Assembly: GCA_001563905.1 (NCBI GenBank)
Contig: LKMO01000005.1
Location: 1-41,532 of the forward strand
Source: Nanohaloarchaea archaeon B1-Br10_U2g19
GTDB lineage: Archaea; Nanohalarchaeota; Nanosalinia; Nanosalinales; Nanosalinaceae
Direction: 5' to 3'
Length of the DNA stretch: 41,532 nt
The stretch's first letter is position 1. Each line of letters begins with the position of its first letter. Below are positions 7,524 through 14,994 of the stretch, piece by piece. Position numbers and translations under genes: made by a program. The notes under the pieces are model-generated. The model was not told the DNA's origin. It saw nothing but the letters and a program-made list of their open reading frames with translations, and searched no databases.

Positions 7524-7877
7524 ATGAAGAAACTAGGTAACGTTCTAATTGAAGTAATGCAAGATCTTTCAAGCGTCTCTACAAACGGTTCAGCACATAT
7601 CAGAGTTAATAAGAACATTTGTAGCCCTCAACAGTTCGAACAGCTTTTCAACTACTTCTCAAGAGGCACCATACTTGAGAGACTTGAATTAGAGGTCGAC
7701 GCCATGCCAACCCAGTTAGAATGTGTCTGCGGACACCAAGAAGAGATAAACGGAGAGCACAACGGTTATGGACGCTGTCCTTCATGCGGACAGTTCGCCG
7801 ATGTTAAAGACGAAAGCTATCAGCTTGTCGACCCTGATCCTGAGAAGACTCAGCCAAGGAAAAGCATCCGTTTCTAA
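7524..7877 (+). CDS. HypA-like zinc-ribbon protein
   Basis: The 117-residue product has the outline of HypA/HybF nickel-metallochaperones: an alpha/beta N-terminal half (IEVMQDLSSVSTNGSAHIRV), then a zinc site with Cys67, Cys69, Cys85 and Cys88. It lacks the N-terminal Met-His-Glu nickel-binding sequence of true HypA, and the first Cys pair is CxC instead of CxxC. No hydrogenase or urease genes are in the window. It may be a diverged HypA relative or simply a zinc-ribbon protein. A TATA-like sequence around 7461-7467 and GAGG at 7512-7515 precede ATG 7524. Confidence 0.55.
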   Translation: MKKLGNVLIEVMQDLSSVSTNGSAHIRVNKNICSPQQFEQLFNYFSRGTILERLELEVDAMPTQLECVCGHQEEINGEHNGYGRCPSCGQFADVKDESYQLVDPDPEKTQPRKSIRF

Positions 7878-7924
7878 AGAATTTTAGACAAGATAGAAAA
7901 ACAGGTCCGACCTATCATAAAGTT

Positions 7925-8803
7925 ATGAAGATCTTTATCACCGGAGGAACCGGATTTGTAGGCTCACATCTAACACATAAACTGGTTTACAACGGACATG
8001 AAGTAACCGTCGGCAGTATTAAACCAGAAAATCCTGTTTTAGAGCTTCCAGAATCTGTTAACAGAGAGAAAATAGATATAACCGATTCAGAAACACTAGA
8101 TTTCTCTGACCACGACGTAGTTATCCATCTTGTCGGTCTTTCCCCTCTAAAAAAACCAGGTATACCTTATAGAAAGATACATGTTGAAGGTACTGAAAAC
8201 GTTTTAGAGGCGTGTAAACAGTCAGAGATTAGTCGTTATATCCATATGAGTGCTTTAGGTGCAGATCCTGAAGCAAGTACAGAGTACTTGAGGACAAAAG
8301 GCGAAGCCCAAAAACTTGTAGAAGAATCAGAACTTGACTGGACGGTTTTCCAGCCATCAGTGATCTTCGGTGAAGGAGGACAGTTCCTAGACTTTACTGA
8401 AAAACTTGTTACACCTTATTTAACCGGTCTGCCTGGAGGAGGAAAGAACAGGTTTCAGCCTATCTACGTCGAGGACATCGGCGACTTGTTCGTTGAAACA
8501 GTTGAGAACGACCACCATCTAAACAGTATCTATGAAGTAGGAGGTCCTGAAATCCACACACTGAAAGAGATAGTTAAAATGATTGAAAGACAGAAAGGAA
8601 GAAGCCTGAAAGTTTTACCCGTACCTATGTTTGCAGCTAAAACAGGTTTAACAGTCTCCGAATATCTTGATTTTCTGCCTTTCGGTCTAGATCAGTACCG
8701 TTCACTTAAGATAGATAACGTGGTTATAGAGGACAGCTTGGAGTTCTTCCATAAGGATAGGGATGAGCTTTTAACACTTGAAGACTATCTTAAAGACAGG
8801 TAG
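7925..8803 (+). CDS. NAD(P)-binding epimerase/dehydratase-like protein (NDUFA9-like atypical SDR)
   Basis: The Rossmann motif TGGTGFVGSH at residues 6-15 and a YLRTK (YxxxK) near residue 120 place it in the extended/atypical short-chain dehydrogenase superfamily. Overall layout (292 residues, VIHLVGLSP, WTVFQPSVIFGEGG, FQPIYVEDIGDL) resembles the NDUFA9-like or NmrA-like group, whose members often bind NADPH without a defined reaction. Substrate is unknown. The stop codon abuts the ATG of the next gene with no gap, so the two are cotranscribed. Confidence 0.85.
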   Translation: MKIFITGGTGFVGSHLTHKLVYNGHEVTVGSIKPENPVLELPESVNREKIDITDSETLDFSDHDVVIHLVGLSPLKKPGIPYRKIHVEGTENVLEACKQSEISRYIHMSALGADPEASTEYLRTKGEAQKLVEESELDWTVFQPSVIFGEGGQFLDFTEKLVTPYLTGLPGGGKNRFQPIYVEDIGDLFVETVENDHHLNSIYEVGGPEIHTLKEIVKMIERQKGRSLKVLPVPMFAAKTGLTVSEYLDFLPFGLDQYRSLKIDNVVIEDSLEFFHKDRDELLTLEDYLKDR

Positions 8804-9283
8804 ATGAGTTTATACCTTACAATCGCTGTTTTATTACTTGTTTTAGGAGTTGTAGGGAGTTTAATTCCCTCAGTTCCAGGACCTTTATTTTCGGTTGTAG
8901 GAGTTCTTCTATACTGGTGGAGTACAGGCTACTCTGTCCCAGGTAATATAGCCTTGTTTCTAATGGTTTCTACAGCTCTTTTTGCCTCAGTAATAGACCT
9001 GGTTGCTACTTATGTAGGTGCCAGAAAGTCCGGCGTATCAAACAAAACTGCTTATGCCGGAGTTTTAGCTGGTTTAGTTCTTTTCTTCGTTACAGGCCCT
9101 TTCGGTATACTCATAGGCGTTGTGGGAACTATCTTTTTGAGAGAGTATTTGAAAGGTAAAAGTCAAGAAGAGGCGTTGAGATCTTCTCTTCTATCAGGTT
9201 TAGCTCTGCTCGCATCAACAGCTGTGAAAACATTTCTCACTGCTTTAGTATTGTTAATGTTTTTATTATCTGTATTTATTTAG
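8804..9283 (+). CDS. DUF456-family membrane protein
   Basis: A 159-residue protein made almost entirely of hydrophobic segments (about four to five transmembrane helices). It has the family's glycine/proline-rich signature LIPSVPGPLFSVVGVLLY near residue 20, a soluble ATYVGARKSG loop and a second glycine-rich segment GPFGILIGVVG. DUF456 proteins have no established function. It begins immediately after the stop of the SDR gene, so translation is probably coupled and the two proteins may act together at the membrane. Confidence 0.8.
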   Translation: MSLYLTIAVLLLVLGVVGSLIPSVPGPLFSVVGVLLYWWSTGYSVPGNIALFLMVSTALFASVIDLVATYVGARKSGVSNKTAYAGVLAGLVLFFVTGPFGILIGVVGTIFLREYLKGKSQEEALRSSLLSGLALLASTAVKTFLTALVLLMFLLSVFI

Positions 9284-9317
9284 ATTGTAGAAAGCAATCC
9301 TGTACGTTGAGCATCAT

Positions 9318-11267
9318 TTAAGAGTTGTTTTTCAGAAGTGCGGAAGGGAAACGGGTTACGCATGTCTCATACTCTCCTCCTTCTCCTGCAGCGTTGAATC
9401 CGTACTTCTCTGAAAGCTTTATGAGGTCTTCAACCGACTCTTCATCAAGAATTTTATCTTCCCAGGCCTCATCTAGACCTCTGGCTGCAACAGAAGTTAT
9501 CTTGATCTCGAAACCTTCTCTTATAAGCCAGCGCATATAGTTTTGCTGATTTTCTTGCCACAGAGGCGAGAAAACTTTCAAACCTGTTTTTTCCGCTATT
9601 TTTTCAACTCTGTCTCTCTGGTAAGTTGAGGCTAGTGCACCTGCTACAACTCCTTCAACACCGTACTGTTGTTTAGCTTTGTTGAACGCTTTTTCTAGAT
9701 CTTCAAGCTCTTTCTCTTTCTCGCCTTCAGTTTTCTGAACTAGTAGAGGAATACCTAGTTTTTCTGACTGCTGCTCTAGCATATTCATTTCCTTTTTGGA
9801 GTCGAACATGTAGCTGTCTTTGTTTTCTGATCTTAGAGTTACTAGACACGAGATCTCGTTATTTCTTCTACTCATCCGGTAAAGTGCTGCGTTCGAGTCT
9901 TTCCCACCCGAGGTTAGTGCCGCAAGCTTCTTGTTAGGCTTGTCTCTTAAAGAGTTCAAATACTCTTGTTTATGGTTAAATCCTTTCTCACGCGACAACT
10001 TATCTATAGCTTTGTCGAAGTTACTTCCATACTGTGCAGCTGTTTTTTTACGCCAAACTACCTCTTCCGGCACACCTAATTTCTCGGCAGCCAGACGTAG
10101 AACGTATTTCCGGTAATCTTCTTTCACTTTGTATTCTTCCGGTATTGTGAGCGCATGTTCAATAAGCTCTTTATCTAGAAACGGTGTTCTCAGTTCGTAA
10201 CCGTTTCTGAAGGAGATTACATTATCTCTGTAGAGATCTCTGTGGAATATTGAGCGTAGACCAGACAGACATTCTTTGTTGAGGTAGCCTTGTTGTCTTG
10301 AGTAGCCTGCATAGAGCTGTTCGCTTCCTAAGCCACTCATAACCACTTTTTCATTACCTGTAAGAGCTATATGGAACGGAAGTGCTACACCGTTCTTAAC
10401 GACGGATGTTGATGAAATCCAGTCTGTGATCTTAGGTAGTTCTGTTTCAACATCGTTTAGAGATGCTTTGTTTACTTTTAGTTCTAAATCCATTTTTTCT
10501 GCTATCTTTTCAGCCCATTCAACGTCTCGTGGAGCGTTTACATTTCCATACTGTATTCCCGAGGTGTAACATGTGAATTCCTCTCCCAGCTCTTTCAGTG
10601 CTGCCGCTATAAGTGTTGAGTCGACTCCTCCCGAGAATAGAAGCGCTATTTTTTTGTCAGGCACTCTCTTTTCTACTGCTTCAAGAAATTTTTCTTTAAT
10701 TTTTTCTGCTGTCTCATCAAGCTCTTCTTTTTTTACGTTTATTTTGAAGAACTCTCTGTTCTCAAAAGATAGAGTGTCCTCTTCTAGATCGTACCTTAGT
10801 ATCTGTCTAGGATGTAGTTCTCTGGAGTCTAAACCTGCTTTTTCTAATGCTTGTTTCTCTGAAGCAAATGCGAATGGGTCTTCGGAGTACCAGATAGGGT
10901 TGACTCCTAGACAATCTCTTGCAAGAATAAGTTCTCCTTCTTTAAGATATGCAAATGCGTATATACCATCCAGTTCTTCTAGAATTTTGATTCCTTTATC
11001 TTCTAAAAGTTTGAAGAGTAGTTCTGCATCATTTTCGGCTTCTATATCATGTTTGTGGGAAAGTTCTTCCCAGTTGTATATCTCGCAGTTAGCAGCCAGT
11101 GTTCCTTCTCCACTGAGAGGCTGTTTGACCTCTCCTACAACCGAGTGTAGTACATGACCTACGCTGAAACTACCTAGTTTTATTCTGGAAGAGCTTCCTC
11201 GGTGTTCAAGTGACTCAGTAAGTTTCTCAATAATTTCCGGGTTTCTAGCTCCTGCTATACCACACAT
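9318..11267 (-). CDS. Asparagine synthetase (AsnB-type) fused to a Dph6-like diphthine-ammonia ligase domain
   Basis: Three domains in 649 residues. Residues 2-175 are a class II glutamine amidotransferase: catalytic Cys2 in MCGIAG, EHRG at 21-24, NCEIYN at 60-65. Residues 185-435 are an asparagine-synthetase ATP-pyrophosphatase: SGGVDS 212-217, SGLGSEQLYAGY 311-322, WRKKTAAQYGS 405-415. Residues 446-645 match Dph6/MJ0570-type N-type ATP pyrophosphatases: SGGKDS 453-458, GALASTYQRDRVE near 543-555, GEGGEYET 628-635. Dph6 amidates diphthine on EF-2 to diphthamide. In the amidotransferase the RLSI-type glutamine-binding Arg seems replaced (VLHSVV) and the usual NGEIYN Gly is Cys. It could make asparagine, supply ammonia for diphthamide, or both. 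There is no frame break between domains. Confidence 0.88.
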   Translation of the reverse strand: MCGIAGARNPEIIEKLTESLEHRGSSSRIKLGSFSVGHVLHSVVGEVKQPLSGEGTLAANCEIYNWEELSHKHDIEAENDAELLFKLLEDKGIKILEELDGIYAFAYLKEGELILARDCLGVNPIWYSEDPFAFASEKQALEKAGLDSRELHPRQILRYDLEEDTLSFENREFFKINVKKEELDETAEKIKEKFLEAVEKRVPDKKIALLFSGGVDSTLIAAALKELGEEFTCYTSGIQYGNVNAPRDVEWAEKIAEKMDLELKVNKASLNDVETELPKITDWISSTSVVKNGVALPFHIALTGNEKVVMSGLGSEQLYAGYSRQQGYLNKECLSGLRSIFHRDLYRDNVISFRNGYELRTPFLDKELIEHALTIPEEYKVKEDYRKYVLRLAAEKLGVPEEVVWRKKTAAQYGSNFDKAIDKLSREKGFNHKQEYLNSLRDKPNKKLAALTSGGKDSNAALYRMSRRNNEISCLVTLRSENKDSYMFDSKKEMNMLEQQSEKLGIPLLVQKTEGEKEKELEDLEKAFNKAKQQYGVEGVVAGALASTYQRDRVEKIAEKTGLKVFSPLWQENQQNYMRWLIREGFEIKITSVAARGLDEAWEDKILDEESVEDLIKLSEKYGFNAAGEGGEYETCVTRFPSALLKNNS

Positions 11268-11357
11268 TATACTGTTAGATTTGTTGGAAAGTTTTTTGTG
11301 TCTGAAACCTGGATTATCCGTGTTTTAGGTAGGCCTAATCCACAACTGTTAAACCGG

Positions 11358-11364
11358 TATATAT
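11358..11364 (+). promoter_or_regulatory. TATA box bearing on the start of the small gene at 11371/11392
   Basis: TATATAT lies only 7 nt before ATG 11371 but 28 nt before the second in-frame ATG at 11392. With the window's usual leaderless spacing, the second ATG would be the start. Confidence 0.5.
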
Positions 11365-11370
11365 GCAACC

Positions 11371-11589
11371 ATGGACATAGGTGACTCAAGAATGTTAGAT
11401 AGAATCAAAGAAGCTGTTGAAGAGTACGGAGAAATCATGATTAGAACCGACAACGGTACAGAAGCAGAGCTACATAAACACAACACCGAGTTCCTAGACG
11501 ACGACGTTATCAAAGTAGATGCTGACGACGAAGTTCACTGGGTAGACGGAAACAAGATTGAACACTTCTGGATCCATTACGACTTCTAA
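11371..11589 (+). CDS. Small hypothetical protein, 72 (or 65) residues
   Basis: Not recognised by name. The product is acidic and predicted beta-rich, ending in an aromatic segment HWVDGNKIEHFWIHYDF that looks like a conserved core. The most upstream ATG is 11371. The TATATAT box at 11358-11364 is too close for that start and fits the ATG at 11392 (MLDRIKEAVEEYGE), so the native protein may be 65 residues. It stands alone between divergent and convergent neighbours. Confidence 0.65.
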   Translation: MDIGDSRMLDRIKEAVEEYGEIMIRTDNGTEAELHKHNTEFLDDDVIKVDADDEVHWVDGNKIEHFWIHYDF

Positions 11590-11620
11590 AACAAAAAACC
11601 AACTTCCTACCTTTCTTATC

Positions 11621-12442
11621 TTATTTTGTACTATAGTCGGCGCTGAAGTCGCTTAAACCTTTCTGACTGTTATCAACAGCTTCGTAAGAAGCAATTACAT
11701 CCTCCATATCAACATCAACGAACTCCAAGTCTCTCTCCTCCAAATATGAAAGAATCTTATCCGTCATCTTCGGAGCCACAAGAATACCTCTTATAACACC
11801 TTGAAACTCTTCCTCTATCTCTTCCACATATCTCTGGAGCTGTAGAACCGTATTGTAATCAGGATTACGTTTAACCTCGATAACAACATAGTTATCATCC
11901 TTGTCCATCGCAAAAACATCTATAAAACCGGCAGGAGTCTCTTTCTCTCTTTCAATAACCTTGAGCTCTTCCTCTATTATATCTGGCTCCTCCTCTATAG
12001 ACTCATGTATATCTACTTCATGACCTCTTATCTTGAGCTCGGACTTATCAACTAACTGAGAAACTGTTAGAAACTCTAAATCTTCAAATCTTATCTCTAC
12101 GCTCTCATCCGGATTAGTTCTTTCAGCTCTTAGAAACAGTCCTTCTTCCTCTGCCTCAACCCTCCAAGAGTCTACTTCAGGCTGCCAGTTCTTGGGCTGG
12201 TAGTTTTCAGGTCCGTGGACAAGTAGTGCAGAGTCCTGTTTCTTGAAGACTATTCTCTCTCCTCGGTCCAGTTTAGACTTTGCACGGCCTTGATAGTTTA
12301 CGGTACAGAGCCCGTTTATCTGAACGGTATACTCCCGTCTAAGATACTCTTTTAGGACCTCTGCAGCCTCCTCAAAATCCGGATTCTCAAGAAGTTTTTC
12401 CATTAATATAACCGATTGTTTCGGCCGAACATTTTTACACAT
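11621..12442 (-). CDS. nucS: Endonuclease NucS/EndoMS
   Basis: Archaeal mismatch-specific, RecB-like endonuclease acting on mismatched or branched DNA. The 273-residue protein has the N-terminal beta-sandwich (DUF91) and a C-terminal RecB-like nuclease with GFIDVFAMD, the IEVKR (ExK) catalytic motif, and LQLQRYVEEI downstream. The tail has QKGLSDF, a PIP box for PCNA, about ten residues from the end. The start is ATG 12442; an upstream in-frame TTG at 12463 is rejected because the minus-strand TATA element at 12465-12474 is 25-30 nt before the ATG. It is divergently paired with radC. Confidence 0.93.
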   Translation of the reverse strand: MCKNVRPKQSVILMEKLLENPDFEEAAEVLKEYLRREYTVQINGLCTVNYQGRAKSKLDRGERIVFKKQDSALLVHGPENYQPKNWQPEVDSWRVEAEEEGLFLRAERTNPDESVEIRFEDLEFLTVSQLVDKSELKIRGHEVDIHESIEEEPDIIEEELKVIEREKETPAGFIDVFAMDKDDNYVVIEVKRNPDYNTVLQLQRYVEEIEEEFQGVIRGILVAPKMTDKILSYLEERDLEFVDVDMEDVIASYEAVDNSQKGLSDFSADYSTK

Positions 12443-12450
12443 AACTAGAA

Positions 12451-12475
12451 TACTTTTTAACAAGTAAATTTTAAA
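12451..12475. promoter_or_regulatory. Compact divergent promoter between nucS and radC
   Basis: Only 42 nt separate the two ATG codons. ACTTTTTAAC (12452-12461) is about 29 nt before radC on the plus strand. The near-symmetric TAAATTTTAAA (12465-12475) is about 28 nt before nucS on the minus strand. The two TATA elements lie side by side, so polymerase assembly at one should hinder the other. Confidence 0.55.
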
Positions 12476-12484
12476 CAGAAATAT

Positions 12485-13150
12485 ATGAGCTATAATGTCA
12501 AAAACCTTCCTAAAAGCGAACAGCCAAACGAAAAACTAAAGAAAAATGGCGTATCAAGCCTTACAGATGTCGAGCTTCTTTCACTAGTTTTAAGATCCGG
12601 AATTCCCGGAAAAAATGTTAAAGAACTATCCTCAGACATACTAACTACATACTCTCTATGCAATCTTTCAGAACGCTCTATGAGAGACTTGAAACAGTTT
12701 GAAGGAGTTTCAAATGCTAAAGCCGGACAGCTAAAAGCATTAGGAGAGCTAGGGCGTCGAATGAAAGTTGAGAAGAAGGAGAATATCTCGGCGCTTTCAG
12801 ACGTGAAGAAAAGAGTTCAAGATATGAAGTTTATGAGAACTGAGAAAATAAGAACACTCTTTCTTTCATCAGGCAACAAGCTTCTAAAAGAAGAGGAGTA
12901 TGAAGGAGAAGTTAGTTCCGCAAGCTTTAGTGCCAGAAAACTGTTCAGATCAGCTTTAAACGAGAAAGCTGCCGCATTAATAATTGTCCACAACCATCCT
13001 TCAGGCGATCCAAACCCTTCAGAAAGCGATATCGAGGTAACCGAAGAGCTGAAGCTTATAGGCGACAATCTAGGAGTCCAAGTTCTCGACCATATTATTG
13101 TTGGCGAGAGAATAATAAGTATGAGAGAGAAGAAACTTGTCAGGTTCTAA
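12485..13150 (+). CDS. radC: RadC-family JAB/JAMM-domain protein
   Basis: The 221 residues hold an N-terminal helix-hairpin-helix-like UPF0758 region (residues 1-95, with LTDVELLSLVLRSGIPG) and a C-terminal JAMM metalloprotease-like domain. The zinc motif H-N-H-P-S-G-D-P-N-P-S-E-S-D gives His169, His171 and Asp182. The family name comes from a bacterial repair phenotype later questioned, and the biochemical role is unsettled. RadC is mainly bacterial and patchy in archaea, so ancient transfer is plausible. Its promoter is shared back-to-back with nucS, which hints at a DNA-repair role. Confidence 0.92.
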   Translation: MSYNVKNLPKSEQPNEKLKKNGVSSLTDVELLSLVLRSGIPGKNVKELSSDILTTYSLCNLSERSMRDLKQFEGVSNAKAGQLKALGELGRRMKVEKKENISALSDVKKRVQDMKFMRTEKIRTLFLSSGNKLLKEEEYEGEVSSASFSARKLFRSALNEKAAALIIVHNHPSGDPNPSESDIEVTEELKLIGDNLGVQVLDHIIVGERIISMREKKLVRF

Positions 13151-13178
13151 AACCATGTTTTCAGACAGATTCGAGAGG

Positions 13179-13219
13179 CCTATTTAATATCTTTCGGTCA
13201 AATCACACCACCTATTTAA
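13179..13219 (+). promoter_or_regulatory. Tandem TATA boxes of the RNA polymerase operon
   Basis: CCTATTTAA occurs twice, at 13179-13187 and 13211-13219, 32 nt apart. The second would start transcription near 13245, leaving a leader of about 40 nt before rpoH; the first would give a longer leader. Confidence 0.5.
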
Positions 13220-13259
13220 AATTTACTTGAACCTCTCTAACTATAGCTTTCTAAACCAA

Positions 13260-13271
13260 TCTCGTACGAGA
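13260..13271. repeat. Perfect 12-bp palindrome in the rpoH leader
   Basis: TCTCGTACGAGA is its own reverse complement and ends 14 nt before the rpoH ATG, downstream of the predicted transcription start. It could be an operator or an RNA dimer/structure element; function is unknown. Confidence 0.4.
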
Positions 13272-13285
13272 AGTGAAACACCACC

Positions 13286-13522
13286 ATGGCCATTGATATA
13301 ACAGACCACGAAGCCGTTCCCGACCATCGAAAACTTGACGAAGACGAAGTTGAAGAAGTTCTTGAGAAGTTCGAAATAGAGCAACACGATCTTCCTAAGA
13401 TTGAGAGAACCGACGCAGCCCTAAAACAGATGGATGTTGAAGTCGGAGACGTAATCGAGATTGTAAGAGACTCCCCTACAGCGGGAGAAACAACCTACTA
13501 CAGAACCGTTATCGAAAGGTGA
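13286..13522 (+). CDS. rpoH: DNA-directed RNA polymerase subunit H (Rpo5)
   Basis: The archaeal homologue of the C-terminal domain of eukaryotic Rpb5, a small assembly and DNA-contact subunit at the downstream jaw of RNA polymerase. At 78 residues it has the standard size. The core LPKIERTDAALKQMDVEVGD followed by VIEIVRDSPTAGETTYYRTV is diagnostic (LP-I...D-..-..GDVI.I.R.S.TAG....YR.V). It opens the rpo operon. Its last codons AGG TGA overlap a Shine-Dalgarno (AGGTGAT) serving rpoB''. Confidence 0.95.
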   Translation: MAIDITDHEAVPDHRKLDEDEVEEVLEKFEIEQHDLPKIERTDAALKQMDVEVGDVIEIVRDSPTAGETTYYRTVIER

Positions 13523-13528
13523 TTACCC

Positions 13529-14986
13529 ATTCAGAGAGAATTCCTAGACCAGCTGATTAACCGTAACCTTGTCAAACACCAGATAGACTCCTACAACCGT
13601 TTCGTAGATGAAAGAGTCAAAGCAATACTCAACGAAGTCGGAGAGATCAAACCAGAACTACCTGACGGAGAAGAACTTGTAATAAAAATAGTCGACGTAA
13701 ATATCGAAAGACCTCACATCAACGAGGCAGACGGATCCGTAAGAAAAATTACGCCGAAAGAAGCACGGATGCGTGACCTAACATATTCTTCAGAAATTAA
13801 AGTAACTATGACCCCGATCTTCGAAGGAATCCAACAAGAAAGCGAAGAAGTAACAATCGGAGAGATCCCAGTCATGATCGGAAGCGAACTATGCTGGACA
13901 CACGGAAAAGACAGAGAAGAACTAAGAGAGATGGGTGAAGATCCTGACGACCCACAAGGATACTTCCTAATCAACGGATCAGAGAAAACAATCGTCGCAA
14001 TGGAAGAAATGGCAAACAACAAGCCAATCTACCAGAATGACGACGAAGAACAGATCTGTAGAATCAACTCCGAACAGTCAGGCTACGTACAGAGACATAT
14101 TTTAAGAAGAGATGACGACATCGTCAAAATCTCATTCGCAAACGTAAAGAAAACACCTGCAGTAGCACTAGTAAGAGCGCTAGGCTACGAAACAGACAAA
14201 GAAATCGTAGAAAAAATCGGAGAAGAGTACGCATCCGACATCTACCTAAACATCTACGAAACCGGAGCCACAAACAAAGACGAAGCATACGAATTCATCG
14301 CAGGAAAAGCCGGAATCACAAACGATATACCAGAAAGAGTAGACAGCATCCTAGACGACTACCTACTACCACATCTAGGGCAGGAACCAGACGCAAGAGA
14401 AGCTAAAGCAGAGTTCCTAGCCAACATGATCAGAAACACAATCGCACTAGGAAAAGGAGATATCTCCGAAGACGATATGGACCACTACGCAAACAAAAGG
14501 CTCAACCTAGCAGGAGAACTCCTAGAAATGCAGTTCAGATCCGTATTCCTAGGGAAATGGGGTCTACTCGCCAGAATGAAATATAACTTCCGAAAATCCG
14601 CAAAAAGAGGACGACTACCAAGCCTACAGTCAACAATTGTTTCCGACACACTGACAAAACAGATTATGGGAGCTATGGCAACAGGAAACTGGGTAGGCGG
14701 AAGAACAGGTATCTGCCAAAGACTAAACAGAGGAAACCGTATCAAAACACTATCTCACCTCAGAAACGTTGTATCACCACTAAGCGCAGACAGACAGCAC
14801 TTCGAAGCAAGAGATCTACACCCAACACAGTGGGGACGAATCGATCCGATCAAAACACCGGAAGGAATGAACATCGGACTAAGAACACACCTAGCTATGA
14901 GTGCAAACGTTTCAACAGGAATGAGCGCAATGGAGAAAAACTCCTTGAAAGCTAAACTTGAAGAGATAGGGATCGACGCAAGGTGA
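13529..14986 (+). CDS. rpoB2: DNA-directed RNA polymerase subunit B'' (Rpo2N), apparent ATT start
   Basis: N-terminal half of the second-largest polymerase subunit (lobe and protrusion), split from B' as in many euryarchaea and DPANN. The frame with family similarity extends well upstream of the first ATG (13769). Residues such as LVKHQIDSYNRFVDERV and the ITPKEARMRDLTYSSEI region are conserved B'' sequence, so the gene must start near 13529. No ATG, GTG or TTG exists in this frame between the rpoH stop (13520-13522) and that sequence. ATT at 13529 lies 7 nt after GGTG, exactly where operon-internal starts fall elsewhere, giving 485 residues. C-terminal motifs include RLNRGNRIKTLSHLRNVVSPL and HPTQWGRIDPIKTPEGMNIG. 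Confidence 0.93.
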   Translation: MQREFLDQLINRNLVKHQIDSYNRFVDERVKAILNEVGEIKPELPDGEELVIKIVDVNIERPHINEADGSVRKITPKEARMRDLTYSSEIKVTMTPIFEGIQQESEEVTIGEIPVMIGSELCWTHGKDREELREMGEDPDDPQGYFLINGSEKTIVAMEEMANNKPIYQNDDEEQICRINSEQSGYVQRHILRRDDDIVKISFANVKKTPAVALVRALGYETDKEIVEKIGEEYASDIYLNIYETGATNKDEAYEFIAGKAGITNDIPERVDSILDDYLLPHLGQEPDAREAKAEFLANMIRNTIALGKGDISEDDMDHYANKRLNLAGELLEMQFRSVFLGKWGLLARMKYNFRKSAKRGRLPSLQSTIVSDTLTKQIMGAMATGNWVGGRTGICQRLNRGNRIKTLSHLRNVVSPLSADRQHFEARDLHPTQWGRIDPIKTPEGMNIGLRTHLAMSANVSTGMSAMEKNSLKAKLEEIGIDAR

Positions 14987-14994
14987 ATCACAAA

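Noticed and set aside
10573-11157. 194-codon plus-strand open frame inside the asnB-dph6 gene
   Set aside because: Ser-rich antisense shadow of a gene with clear catalytic motifs; no promoter or Shine-Dalgarno.
12443-12463. TTG start adding seven residues to NucS
   Set aside because: It lies between the TATA element and the well-spaced ATG 12442, upstream of the predicted transcription start.
13519-13560. GTG overlapping the rpoH stop as the rpoB'' start
   Set aside because: It is in a different frame from B'' and meets a TAA after 13 codons.
13769-14986. rpoB'' starting at the first ATG (405 residues)
   Set aside because: Would remove 80 codons of conserved N-terminal B'' sequence and leave a 246-nt gap in an otherwise tightly packed operon.
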